The position numbers were made by a program, and so were the translations under genes. This document shows positions 16,522 to 24,822 of a stretch of 47,547 nt of DNA, in pieces. The stretch spans positions 1 through 47,547 of the forward strand of contig JAHJIY010000054.1 of assembly GCA_018823175.1 (NCBI GenBank), given 5' to 3'. Numbering within the stretch: position 1 is the first letter of the stretch; each line of letters starts with the position of its first letter. The notes under the pieces are model-generated. The model searched no databases and was not told the DNA's origin. It saw only the letters and a list, made by a program, of their open reading frames with translations. Origin of the DNA: Pseudomonadota bacterium. Lineage in GTDB: Bacteria > Desulfobacterota > Desulfobulbia > Desulfobulbales > JAHJIY01.

Positions 16522-17868
16522 ATGAAAAACGTAACAATTCTGATAGTTGATGACGACCAGATAACCAGACAGACCTTGTCCATGGCCCTTGAAGACGAGT
16601 ACAGCACCACGATGACCGCCGAAGGCGGCCAGGATGCCCTCCGCATCCTGGCCGAGGAAGAGGTTGATCTGGTGCTCTCCGACCTTGACATGCCGGGGAT
16701 GAGCGGCATCGAACTTTTAGAGCAGGTCAATCGGGCGGAAACTCCGCCGCCGGTCATCTTCATCACCGGCCAGGGGACCATCGAAACAGCAGTCAAGGCC
16801 ATGAAACTCGGGGCCGCCGACTATGTCTCAAAACCTGTGAACATTGATCGGCTGATTCTGTTAATTGACAAGACCCTGGAAAACAAGCGGCTGAAAGAAG
16901 AGAATATTCTGCTCAAGAAAAAGATAAGGGAAAATTACCCGGACCTGACCATCATCGGGGATTCGGAAGAAATGAAGAAAATAACCGCTCTCGCTCTGCA
17001 GGTCGCCTCTTCCAAGGCCACCGTCCTGATTGAGGGAGAGTCCGGCACCGGTAAAGAGGTGATCACCAACCTCATCCATTACAACAGCCCGGTGGCCGAT
17101 GGCCCGTTTATCAAAGTGAACTGTTCCGCCTTTGCCGAAGGGGTGCTGGAATCAGAATTATTCGGCCACGAAAAAGGGGCGTTCACCGGGGCAATTGCCA
17201 CCAAAAAAGGGCGTTTTGAACTGGCCGACGGCGGCACCCTGTTCCTCGATGAGATCGGCGACATGCCGGCTTCAATCCAGGTCAAACTGTTACGTTTTCT
17301 GCAGGAAAAGGAATTTGAACGGGTCGGTGGCAGCAAGACCTTCAAGGTGAATGTCCGGATCATCTCCGCTACCAATAAAAACCTTGAAAAATTGATCCAG
17401 GAGGAAAAATTCAGGGATGATCTTTATTACCGGCTACGGGTGGTGAAGATCGAAATACCGCCTCTCCGAAGAAGGAAAGATGACATCGCCCCTCTGGTTG
17501 AACACTTCATGAAAAAATATGCCGACTTCCACGGCAAACCGATTCGTGGCATTTCAAAGGAAGTAATGGAACTGCTTAAATCCTACAACTGGCCGGGAAA
17601 TGTGCGGGAACTTACCAACAGTATTGAAAGTGCCGTGGTAATGACCAGAAGTGAGATCATCGACCTGGACAGTATCCCGGAATATATCACCTACAAAACA
17701 GTAGACGCCGATACCGACATGGAAGGCGGCCTGATGCAGGAACTTGAAAAGAAGACCATTATCGAGACAATGGACGAAACCGGCGGCGACAAGACCAAGG
17801 CCGCCAAAAAACTAGGAATTGGCCTGCGCACCTTGTACCGGAAACTCGAAAAATACGGCCTTGATTGA
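16522..17868 (+). CDS. Sigma-54-dependent response regulator (NtrC/AtoC type)
   Basis: 448 residues. The receiver domain (1-120) has acidic D10-D12, phospho-acceptor D54 (LSDLDMPGMSG) and K104. A linker leads to the AAA+ domain: Walker A GESGTGKE (about 172-179), the sigma-54 contact loop GAFTGA (219-224) and Walker B GGTLFLDEIGD. The C-terminal Fis-type helix-turn-helix is DKTKAAKKLGIGLRTLYRKL. It is therefore a phosphorylation-controlled activator of sigma-54 promoters. The nearest such promoter, 1.3 kb away on the opposite strand, drives three small membrane proteins and carries paired upstream palindromes; a direct link is inferred. Confidence 0.95.
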   Translation: MKNVTILIVDDDQITRQTLSMALEDEYSTTMTAEGGQDALRILAEEEVDLVLSDLDMPGMSGIELLEQVNRAETPPPVIFITGQGTIETAVKAMKLGAADYVSKPVNIDRLILLIDKTLENKRLKEENILLKKKIRENYPDLTIIGDSEEMKKITALALQVASSKATVLIEGESGTGKEVITNLIHYNSPVADGPFIKVNCSAFAEGVLESELFGHEKGAFTGAIATKKGRFELADGGTLFLDEIGDMPASIQVKLLRFLQEKEFERVGGSKTFKVNVRIISATNKNLEKLIQEEKFRDDLYYRLRVVKIEIPPLRRRKDDIAPLVEHFMKKYADFHGKPIRGISKEVMELLKSYNWPGNVRELTNSIESAVVMTRSEIIDLDSIPEYITYKTVDADTDMEGGLMQELEKKTIIETMDETGGDKTKAAKKLGIGLRTLYRKLEKYGLD

Positions 17869-18064
17869 AACTCCCGGCAGCGGGAAACGATCAACAATAA
17901 AATTTAAGCCGTGACGAATCCCCGGATCTTAAGACGGAACAAAACTCTACCCTCCCTCCTTTACATCAAAACTGTCCCTCCGGTATTCTGTTAATAATAT
18001 CATCAATGTGATTTGCAACCGATCATCGGCTAACCACAAAAGATACTTGCCAGGAGAATTTAAG

Positions 18065-18199
18065 ATGACCATAATTTTCAAGAAAATGAGACAACGATTT
18101 TATCTGGCGGTCTCTGCTTGCGGTGGAGGTAATGGGGACGGGGCGGCAGATACCGGCATTTACGAAACGACCCAGACCGGGCCATGGACCGCGCTGTGA
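18065..18199 (+). CDS. 44-residue peptide with a lipobox-like cysteine
   Basis: The ATG at 18065 sits behind AGGAGA at normal spacing. The peptide has a basic N-terminus (KKMRQR), a very short hydrophobic stretch (FYLAVSAC) and a Gly-rich segment (GGGNGDG) after Cys19. This looks like the start of a lipoprotein (VSAC lipobox), but the hydrophobic core is too short for a normal signal peptide. It could be a remnant with an internal deletion, a small lipoprotein, or not expressed. It ends just before a bidirectional terminator, opposite the three-gene operon. Confidence 0.4.
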   Translation: MTIIFKKMRQRFYLAVSACGGGNGDGAADTGIYETTQTGPWTAL

Positions 18200-18230
18200 G
18201 CTTGCTTGATCAACAACTGACACCAACAAC

Positions 18231-18268
18231 AAAAACCCCGGTCAGGATCTTGCCTGAACGGAGTTTTT
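18231..18268. terminator. Bidirectional rho-independent terminator
   Basis: AAAAAC-CCG-TCAGG pairs imperfectly with CCTGA-CGG-GTTTTT around a short loop. A-run and T-run flank it on both sides, so it can stop the plus-strand small ORF and the minus-strand three-gene operon. Confidence 0.8.
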
Positions 18269-18337
18269 ATACTTTTCGATAATGATATTTTATTGAACAT
18301 GCCAAGCGAAATTATCAACCCGCACGAAGCGACATAA

Positions 18338-18559
18338 TTACATCCCCGTAATGGCTGAAAACCAGCTCTGAGCTAATTCCAAGGGCCCGCCACCGCTGAC
18401 CATGACGCCAACGAAACAGGCCACCGCCCACAGGCCGATTACGGCTGAAACAACTCCCATCACAACAATACTGCCGGTGGAAACCGTATCCAGACCGGTT
18501 TGGGTATTTATCGCCTGATCGGCATTTACTTTCGTTTTGATCTTGGTCGTACTGTTCAT
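18338..18559 (-). CDS. Small membrane protein, paralogue C
   Basis: 73 residues: a polar, Thr/Lys-rich N-terminus (MNSTTKIKTKVN), one hydrophobic helix (IVVMGVVSAVIGLWAVACF), then GGGPLELAQSWFSAITGM. It shares with the two upstream proteins a G-L-W-x-x-x-C motif inside the helix, G-P-L-x-L after it, W-F, and a Gly-Met end. The start has GGAG about 10 bases upstream. It is last in a three-gene minus-strand unit and is followed by the terminator at 18231-18268. Function unrecognised. Confidence 0.72.
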   Translation of the reverse strand: MNSTTKIKTKVNADQAINTQTGLDTVSTGSIVVMGVVSAVIGLWAVACFVGVMVSGGGPLELAQSWFSAITGM

Positions 18560-18628
18560 GATGCCGCTCCATCTTTATATCTGATTAATGTTTTTTCTCG
18601 GCAAAGCTCTAAATTCAGACAAACCCTT

Positions 18629-18841
18629 CTACATACCAACTGCAACAAACCATGACTTGACCAGTCCGAGCGGCCCGGCATTTACCAAAGCGGCGATGAA
18701 GCAGGCAGCGGCCCACAGGCCGATAATGACTGCAGCTCCCCCAACAACCGCAAAAGTTCCTTTGGCCGCAACATCAATACCTGTCTCGGTGGTAGCAACT
18801 GCTGATGTCCCTGTTTTGATCTGAGTTAATGTGCTATTCAT
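18629..18841 (-). CDS. Small membrane protein, paralogue B
   Basis: 70 residues with the same design as its neighbours: MNSTLTQIKTG, a hydrophobic helix (VVGGAAVIIGLWAAACFIAAL), then NAGPLGLVKSWFVAVGM. The start at 18841 is chosen over a longer frame because a strong AGGAGG lies 7-8 bases upstream and the neighbours also begin Met-Asn. It lies 42 bases after paralogue A and 69 before paralogue C, probably on one transcript. One membrane span with an amphipathic C-terminal segment is the likely topology. Confidence 0.75.
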   Translation of the reverse strand: MNSTLTQIKTGTSAVATTETGIDVAAKGTFAVVGGAAVIIGLWAAACFIAALVNAGPLGLVKSWFVAVGM

Positions 18842-18883
18842 GATATTCCTCCTGACTGCCATTATTTTATATTAATTAGCTAA

Positions 18884-19123
18884 TTACATTCCCATTACTG
18901 CGGAGAACCAATTAGTCAGCAAGGCTAATGGTCCTTTCCCGCTGGCCGCACCAAGCAGGCAGCTGATCGACCACAATCCGATCAAAACTGCAACTACCCC
19001 GATCAGGGAAACGCTATATTTAGAAACAAATTCATTGCCGTTGTTAACCGTTGCAAAAAATCTGGTCTGCTTTCTGGTTTTAACTTTTGTAGCGGTCGTT
19101 GCGGTCGATTGATGGTCGTTCAT
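18884..19123 (-). CDS. Small membrane protein, paralogue A (first in operon)
   Basis: 79 residues. The N-terminus is longer and more basic (TATKVKTRKQTRFFATV) than in B and C. A hydrophobic helix (SLIGVVAVLIGLWSISCLLG) and GKGPLALLTNWFSAVMGM follow. The ATG at 19123 has GGAG at proper distance (CTGGAGAAAGTTATG); an ATG at 19147 would add 8 residues but lacks a good site. It sits about 40 bases downstream of the predicted sigma-54 start point. The conserved Cys in the helix and the W-F pair are shared by all three proteins. Confidence 0.75.
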   Translation of the reverse strand: MNDHQSTATTATKVKTRKQTRFFATVNNGNEFVSKYSVSLIGVVAVLIGLWSISCLLGAASGKGPLALLTNWFSAVMGM

Positions 19124-19172
19124 AACTTTCTCCAGTTTGGTTTTCATTTAACCACTCTTGCCTGAATTATAG

Positions 19173-19188
19173 TGCCAGAACCGTGCCA
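19173..19188 (-). promoter_or_regulatory. Sigma-54 (RpoN) promoter of the three-gene operon
   Basis: The minus strand reads TGGCACGGTTCTGGCA. Against the consensus TGGCACR-N4-TTGCW it keeps GG at -24 and GC at -12 at exact spacing, with a single mismatch in the -12 element. Transcription would start near 19162, just ahead of paralogue A. Confidence 0.75.
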
Positions 19189-19238
19189 ATACGAAAAACC
19201 AAATGATTTCAAGGAAGTAACTAGACGACACCCTTAAC

Positions 19239-19277
19239 GCCATGTCACTATGACATGGCCATTTGTCATTTTGACAA
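19239..19277. promoter_or_regulatory. Paired activator-binding palindromes (UAS)
   Basis: GCCATGTCA-CTA-TGACATGGC (19239-19259) and TTGTCA-TTT-TGACAA (19263-19277) share the core TGTCA-N3-TGACA. Their centres (19249 and 19270) are 21 bp apart, two helical turns, and lie about 87 and 108 bp upstream of the predicted start, a normal place for an NtrC-type enhancer. Confidence 0.65.
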
Positions 19278-19358
19278 TTTACCGGCAAGTTGAGCGGGGA
19301 AATAATTAGAAAATGTAATAGATGGAATACTACCGGTAATTGAACACCCGGAACCGGG

Positions 19359-19916
19359 CTAATTTATTTCGATCATTACCCGACCGCCGACCTTAAAATC
19401 ACCCGAGGTCAGGTCATAACGAAGGCCGGTACCACTAATCCGCATGTTTTTACCAGCCAGTCTGACTTGCGCGGAAGTCTCGACCTGTCGGGCATCAGTC
19501 AGGTAACGTAGAACAGAAGTCTGCAGATCATAACCGTCATCGGTCAACAACCGGACGTTGTCAGCCAGAGTAAGGATCTTTTGCCCGGTGTTATAAAAGG
19601 CATTATCCCCGGTGATTCTGGTCTGTTGATCGTCCCGCCGGCTGATGATTGCCTTCACATCATCCATCCGGATCGTCTGGTTCCGCTCGCCATTATACAG
19701 ACGACTGGCCTGCACGACAAATTCTTCCACACCCTTGTTCCACTGAGTAAAAAAGACATCCTCCATTGAAAAACTCTCGGATTGTTGTCCTGAAATTTGA
19801 AACGGCACTAATTTGCCATAAGGATTAAGCAGTCCGGAGAGTTGAGGCCACCATAAAGGGGCGGTTAAAATAATCAACAAAGGTAAGATCCATAATAAAT
19901 TTCTACGTTCGATCAT
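19359..19916 (-). CDS. lptC: LPS export periplasmic protein LptC
   Basis: LptC bridges the LptBFG transporter and periplasmic LptA in LPS transport. The 185-residue protein has one N-terminal membrane helix (NLLWILPLLIILTAPLWW), then a periplasmic beta-jellyroll rich in short strands, including DVKAIISRRDDQQTRITGDNA and VRLLTDDGYDLQTSVLRY, typical of the family. The start overlaps the kdsC stop by 4 bases (ATGA), linking LPS transport to KDO synthesis. lptA would be expected next but is not in this window; the small-protein operon lies there instead. Confidence 0.88.
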   Translation of the reverse strand: MIERRNLLWILPLLIILTAPLWWPQLSGLLNPYGKLVPFQISGQQSESFSMEDVFFTQWNKGVEEFVVQASRLYNGERNQTIRMDDVKAIISRRDDQQTRITGDNAFYNTGQKILTLADNVRLLTDDGYDLQTSVLRYLTDARQVETSAQVRLAGKNMRISGTGLRYDLTSGDFKVGGRVMIEIN

Positions 19917-20560
19917 TTCTTCAGATATCCGGCGAGAAGTTCTTCTCTCTTGCCTTTGGCCTCAACGATCAGATCACAGATTTCCCGAACCGCACCCCGT
20001 CCGCCTGGATTTTTAGCCACATAATGGACAACGGCCAGAACTTCCGGCACGGCATCAGCTACCGTGGCGGCAAAACCAACCCTGATCAATAACGGCAGGT
20101 CCAGCCAATCGTCACCCACGAAAGCCACTTCTTCCGGGGTCAAAGAAAGCTCGGTCAATAATTTTTCATAGACCGCAATTTTGTTGCTTTCCCCCTGATA
20201 GACGTGGGTCAGCCCAAGATTCTCCGCCCGGCACCTTACCGCCTCGGAAGTGCGGGCCGTAATCAGCCCAATCTCGACCCCGGCCTTCTGAACCAAACGG
20301 AGACCGAGACCGTCTTTACTGCTGAAGGCCTTCATCTCAGTACCCTCCGGCGTAAAATAGAGAGAACCGTCGGTCAAGACTCCATCCACATCAAGCAACA
20401 GTAGTTTTATCTTACTGGCTTTGGGTAAAGCGGCCCGCCAGGCATAACTTCTCTCGCCGCCGGACTGCCGGGCGGCCGCATTTTCTCGCAAACCCTGGGT
20501 CACCGCGCAATCAGACGGATAGTTCGTGCCGGACACAGGACATTGATCGTCATCGTTCAT
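19913..20560 (-). CDS. kdsC: KDO 8-phosphate phosphatase (HAD superfamily)
   Basis: KdsC removes the phosphate from KDO-8-phosphate, giving KDO for lipid A-core. HAD motif I is LLLLDVDGVLTDG with nucleophile D57 and D59. Motif II is near GLITARTSEAVRCRA and motif IV is VAFVGDDWLDLPLL. The KNPGGRGAVREICDLI ending is typical of KdsC. At 215 residues it carries an N-terminal extension relative to most homologues (motif I is usually near residue 30), containing two Cys. No alternative ATG lies nearer the domain. It is 21 bases after kdsA and overlaps lptC. Confidence 0.93.
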   Translation of the reverse strand: MNDDDQCPVSGTNYPSDCAVTQGLRENAAARQSGGERSYAWRAALPKASKIKLLLLDVDGVLTDGSLYFTPEGTEMKAFSSKDGLGLRLVQKAGVEIGLITARTSEAVRCRAENLGLTHVYQGESNKIAVYEKLLTELSLTPEEVAFVGDDWLDLPLLIRVGFAATVADAVPEVLAVVHYVAKNPGGRGAVREICDLIVEAKGKREELLAGYLKK

Positions 20561-20581
20561 AAACTTTCCCGGGACAGGCTT

Positions 20582-21400
20582 TCAAGAAACCAATTGATGA
20601 ATCTGAATTAATTTTTTCAATAAAGGCTCAACCTCGGCCAGCGGCAGAGAATTCGGTCCGTCACAAAGGGCCTTGCCCGGCTCAGGATGAACCTCCATGA
20701 AGATCCCGTCAATCCCGGCCGCAACCGCGGCCCTTGCCAGGGGCGGAATAAATTCCCGCTGTCCGCCCGAACTTCCCCCCGCCCCACCGGGCAACTGGAC
20801 ACTGTGGGTCGCGTCATAGATCACAGGGCAGCCAAGACCGCGCATCACCGGCAACGATCTCATATCAACCACCAGATTATTATAACCGAAGGCAGCGCCA
20901 CGTTCGGTAAGAAGCAGATTATTATTACCACTACCCTTAATCTTTTTGACCGCGTGCTCCATGTCCCAGGGCGAAACGAATTGGCCCTTTTTGAGACTGA
21001 TCGCCTTGCCGCTTTTGGCGACTGCCACCAGAAGGTCGGTCTGCCGACAGAGAAAGGCCGGAATCTGCATGATATCCAGAACCTCTGCCGCCGGTTGCAC
21101 CTGATCTTCGGCGTGGATATCGGAAATTACCGGCACCTTGCAATCCTGCCTGATCCTGGCCAGAATCTCCAGGCCTTTGCGTAGACCAGGCCCCCGATAG
21201 GAATCAAGCGAGGTCCGATTGGCCTTATCAAAAGAGGCCTTGAACACATACGATATGCCAAGCCGGGCCGTTATTGCCGCCAAGGTCGTCGCCACCTCCC
21301 GGGCCATCTCTTCCGACTCAAGGACACATGGTCCGGCAATCAACAAAAAAGGCCGGCCAGGGCCGACCTCGAACCGTCCATTAATATCAACGGTGTTCAC
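20582..21400 (-). CDS. kdsA: 3-deoxy-8-phosphooctulonate synthase
   Basis: KdsA condenses phosphoenolpyruvate and arabinose-5-phosphate to KDO-8-phosphate. Family segments: FLLIAGPCVLESEEMA (residues 18-33), FKASFDKANRTS, VISDIHAEDQV, DIMQIPAFLCRQTDL and a C-terminal EVHPEPGKALCDGPNS. The Cys in GPCVLES marks the metal-dependent class of these enzymes (E. coli has Asn there), as known for the Aquifex enzyme. Length 272 is normal. It lies between pyrG and kdsC, a common Desulfobacterota arrangement giving CTP and KDO for CMP-KDO. Confidence 0.96.
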   Translation of the reverse strand: MNTVDINGRFEVGPGRPFLLIAGPCVLESEEMAREVATTLAAITARLGISYVFKASFDKANRTSLDSYRGPGLRKGLEILARIRQDCKVPVISDIHAEDQVQPAAEVLDIMQIPAFLCRQTDLLVAVAKSGKAISLKKGQFVSPWDMEHAVKKIKGSGNNNLLLTERGAAFGYNNLVVDMRSLPVMRGLGCPVIYDATHSVQLPGGAGGSSGGQREFIPPLARAAVAAGIDGIFMEVHPEPGKALCDGPNSLPLAEVEPLLKKLIQIHQLVS

Positions 21401-21449
21401 TATATTTAACTCCTAATAGTTATGCAGATTTTGCGCAGAAAAGCAGAGA

Positions 21450-23105
21450 CTATTTAACAGCGCTGCCCAAAGAGGCTTTGATAAACTCCCGGAAGAGTGG
21501 ATGGGGCTTCATTGGACCGGACTTGAACTCCGGATGAAACTGACAGCCCAGAAACCAAGGATGGTCGGGAAGCTCGACGATCTCCACCAGGGTATTGTCC
21601 GGGGAAACGCCACTTATCACCAACCCCTTTTTGGTAAGGGCATCACGGAACTCAGGATTAAATTCATAACGGTGGCGGTGACGCTCCTGAATCTCTTTGT
21701 TGCCATAAGCCTTGGCCGCAAAAGTCTTGGCCTCCAGGCGGCAAGGATAAGCCCCCAGCCTTAAAGTTCCACCTTTGTCCACCGATTCATCACGCACCTG
21801 CAACTGATTAGTCCGGTGGTCAAACCATTCCTTCATTAAATAAATGACCGGATGGGAGGTATTATCGTCGAACTCGTGGCTATCGGCATCGGCCATGCCT
21901 GCGACATTTCTGGCAAACTCGATAACTGCCAATTGCATGCCCAAACAAATTCCGAAAAAAGGAATCTTCTGCTCACGCGCATAGGTAATAGCCTTGATCT
22001 TGCCGGCCACCCCGCGACTCCCGAAACCACCGGGCACCAGGATCCCCTGACAGCCTTGCAATAATGAAGCGGGGTCTTTATGCTCCAGGTCTTCCGCGCT
22101 GATGTAACGCAAATCAACCTTGGCATCATTTGCGATGCCACCATGCACCAGAGATTCATGCAGGCTCTTATACGATTCAGTAAGATCAACATATTTCCCG
22201 ATGATTCCGATAGTAACCTCACGGCCCGGATGCTTGATCTTGTTAACCAATTCTCGCCAGTGATCAAGTTTAGGTGATCCGGTCCAGACATTGAGCAGTT
22301 CCAGAATCCGGTCATCCAGCCCTTCCTCATGCAAACAAAGAGGAACTTCATAGATACTCTTGACGTCCTGGGCAGTGATAACCGCCTTGGTCGGCACATT
22401 ACAGAACAGGGAGATCTTATTCTTCAATTCATCATTGAGATGGGCTTCACTACGGCAAAGAAGAATATCAGGCTGAATACCAATGGCCCGTAACTCCTTG
22501 ACACTATGCTGGGTCGGCTTGGTTTTAAACTCACAGGCCGTTTTGATATACGGCACCCAGGTGACATGGATAAAAAGTGAATTCTCCCGCCCCACATCCA
22601 ACCTAAACTGCCTGATGGCCTCGAGGAAAGGCAAGCTCTCAATATCCCCGATCGTGCCGCCGATTTCGATAATGGCTACATCGACCTCACCATCAAGCTG
22701 GAAGATGGCTTCCTTGATCTCATTGGTGATGTGCGGAATGACCTGCACCGTGCCGCCCAGATATTTACCCTGCCTTTCCTTGGTAATGACCGAGTAATAA
22801 ATCCGACCCGAGGTATAGTTGTTCTGCTGACCAAGAACCGCGTTGGTATAACGCTCATAATGGCCCAGATCAAGATCAGTCTCCGCCCCGTCATCGGTAA
22901 CATAGACCTCGCCATGCTGAAACGGATTCATGGTGCCGGGATCAACGTTGATATAGGGATCGAGTTTCTGGAAGGTAATCTTCAGCCCCCTGCTCTCGAG
23001 CAAAGCGCCGATCGATGCCGCAGCCAGGCCCTTACCCAGAGAGGAAAGGACGCCGCCGGTGACAAAAATAAACTTGGTTTTTTTGGATGATTTGGATGAT
23101 TTCAT
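21450..23105 (-). CDS. pyrG: CTP synthase
   Basis: PyrG aminates UTP to CTP using glutamine. The N-terminal amidoligase domain begins [26 protein letters not shown] (P-loop) and includes [21 protein letters not shown]. The class I glutamine amidotransferase domain has the catalytic Cys in [16 protein letters not shown] and the His/Glu pair in [18 protein letters not shown]. Length 551 is typical. It heads the pyrG-kdsA-kdsC-lptC unit, 49 bases before kdsA. The 211-base gap upstream separates it from the divergent cytochrome gene. Confidence 0.97.
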   Translation of the reverse strand: MKSSKSSKKTKFIFVTGGVLSSLGKGLAAASIGALLESRGLKITFQKLDPYINVDPGTMNPFQHGEVYVTDDGAETDLDLGHYERYTNAVLGQQNNYTSGRIYYSVITKERQGKYLGGTVQVIPHITNEIKEAIFQLDGEVDVAIIEIGGTIGDIESLPFLEAIRQFRLDVGRENSLFIHVTWVPYIKTACEFKTKPTQHSVKELRAIGIQPDILLCRSEAHLNDELKNKISLFCNVPTKAVITAQDVKSIYEVPLCLHEEGLDDRILELLNVWTGSPKLDHWRELVNKIKHPGREVTIGIIGKYVDLTESYKSLHESLVHGGIANDAKVDLRYISAEDLEHKDPASLLQGCQGILVPGGFGSRGVAGKIKAITYAREQKIPFFGICLGMQLAVIEFARNVAGMADADSHEFDDNTSHPVIYLMKEWFDHRTNQLQVRDESVDKGGTLRLGAYPCRLEAKTFAAKAYGNKEIQERHRHRYEFNPEFRDALTKKGLVISGVSPDNTLVEIVELPDHPWFLGCQFHPEFKSGPMKPHPLFREFIKASLGSAVK

Positions 23106-23316
23106 GCCGGTAACTATATCAATCTGTCATAATTAATCCAAGTCAAAAAAGAGATAAATTAACAAATGATATTATCCGCCGAAAAACCGAGTTAATTAAG
23201 CAGAGCTGGACTAAATTCTTACCCTTTGAAAAAAAATCGGCAAAATAACAGGTGTGAGACCGACCACTTGTTTTTTCCGGAGACTTTTTGCTCATACCTT
23301 ACTAAAATGAAATACT

Positions 23317-24822
23317 ATGCGGATTATTAAATGGGCGACAATCTCAGTGCTGCTAATCTCTTTTACGGGATGTAATACAGACAAACCGAAAACCAACGAT
23401 CCTCTTCCGGAAACACCCAAAGAAATAAACTGGCAGCCGGGGTGCACGAGTTGTCATCCATACGAGCTCGACACCTTCCACAACATGGAATGCACAGAAT
23501 GTCACCATGGCAACAACCTGGCAAGGCAGAAAGAACCGGCCCACCATAATCTAATCACCAAGCCAGCCCACCCGGACAATCTGCAGAACAGTTGCGGCGG
23601 CTGTCATCCCCAGACCAAAAATCTGGATGATGCCATCCATTTCACCTTAAAAAATGAAGTGAATATCATCAGGCAAGCATTCGGGGCCCAGGCAACGCTC
23701 TTATCGCTTACCGAAATACCGGTCACGCAAGGTTCCCCCACCGACCCACTGGCCCTGGTTGATGACCTGCTGCGCCGCCGTTGCCTCCGTTGCCATCCAT
23801 ACTTTGCCGGCGACTCCTTTACCGGCACTTCGCGGGGATCGGGCTGCGCCGCCTGCCACCTGAGTTTTAATGCCGGCTCCTTACTTTCGCATCGTTTCCT
23901 GAAAACACCAACCGACCGGCAATGCCTCAGTTGTCACTACGGCAACTTTGTCGGGGCCGACTATTACGGGGGCTATGAACACGACTTTAAATGGGAGTAC
24001 CGCACCCCTTACCTTGCTAATGGTAATTATCCGGATCGGCCTTTCGGGCTGGAATATCATCCCCTGACCCCCGACGTGCACCAGACTGCCGGGCTGGCCT
24101 GCGTCGATTGCCACGGCGGGCGAGAATTAATGGGCAAAGGGCATTCTGACTATGCCACCGGAAAATCTTCGACTGCCCAAAAGATCTCTTGCGAAACATG
24201 TCACTCCTGGCAACCTGGTCAGCCCATGCCACTGCCTAATCTTAAACAGAAGAATAACCGCCTGATCCTGACCACCAAGCTGACCGAGAAAGAACTGGCC
24301 GTTCCCTCCATGCAGCACGAGGCCCACCTACTTTATGGCAAAAAAGCGGCATGCATGGTATGTCACGCCCAGTGGAGTTTTAACGATCTGGGCGTTCATC
24401 TGCTGCGTAGCGATATGGATGATTATGGACCTTGGGAGGATCTGGCCGTTCAGGGTAGTTCCGAGGTTGAGCAGATCCTGCTGGACAGTTTTACCGGTGC
24501 GGATCGTGGATATTTGCCTCAGATGACCGACAAATTAACCGGGGAAGATCGGGCCGGCCTCTGGTATAAAGGTTTTGAAATCAGGCGGTGGGAATCTCCG
24601 ATCATCGGCCAGGGTCCCGATGGCCGCTTTCAGGTGATGCGGCCAATCCTTGATCTGCATCTTTCCTTTATCAATAGCGAAGAAGAAGTTATATTTGATT
24701 CAATAAAATCAGTCAGCCCCAAAAACGGTCTGCGCCCCTACACTCCGCACACAGTCGGCAAAGCCGGAACATTTTACCGGCAGCGCCTACAAGACAACAG
24801 CACTTCTTATCGGAAAAAATGA
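23317..24822 (+). CDS. Nine-haem c-type cytochrome lipoprotein
   Basis: 501 residues with a lipoprotein signal peptide (VLLISFTGC, lipid Cys19). It contains nine CxxCH haem-binding sites: CTSCH, CTECH, CGGCH, CLRCH, CAACH, CLSCH, CVDCH, CETCH and CMVCH, the first at about residue 43. A ~140-residue C-terminal region lacks haems and is rich in Trp and Tyr. It is exported and lipid-anchored, so it likely handles electrons in the periplasm or at the outer membrane. I do not recognise a substrate-specific family. Its stop overlaps the rlpA start by 4 bases, so the two are translationally coupled. Confidence 0.9.
   Translation: MRIIKWATISVLLISFTGCNTDKPKTNDPLPETPKEINWQPGCTSCHPYELDTFHNMECTECHHGNNLARQKEPAHHNLITKPAHPDNLQNSCGGCHPQTKNLDDAIHFTLKNEVNIIRQAFGAQATLLSLTEIPVTQGSPTDPLALVDDLLRRRCLRCHPYFAGDSFTGTSRGSGCAACHLSFNAGSLLSHRFLKTPTDRQCLSCHYGNFVGADYYGGYEHDFKWEYRTPYLANGNYPDRPFGLEYHPLTPDVHQTAGLACVDCHGGRELMGKGHSDYATGKSSTAQKISCETCHSWQPGQPMPLPNLKQKNNRLILTTKLTEKELAVPSMQHEAHLLYGKKAACMVCHAQWSFNDLGVHLLRSDMDDYGPWEDLAVQGSSEVEQILLDSFTGADRGYLPQMTDKLTGEDRAGLWYKGFEIRRWESPIIGQGPDGRFQVMRPILDLHLSFINSEEEVIFDSIKSVSPKNGLRPYTPHTVGKAGTFYRQRLQDNSTSYRKK

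Noticed and set aside
17872..17890. CCCG-GCAG-CGGG hairpin after the sigma-54 regulator
   Set aside because: Short stem with no T run; too weak to call a terminator.
18315..18572. 85-codon alternative frame overlapping paralogue C
   Set aside because: It is in another frame on the same strand, lacks the shared G-L-W...C and W-F signature, and has no membrane helix.
19347..19358. CCCGG-AA-CCGGG hairpin after lptC
   Set aside because: The two-base loop is too tight for an RNA hairpin and no T run follows; not called a terminator.
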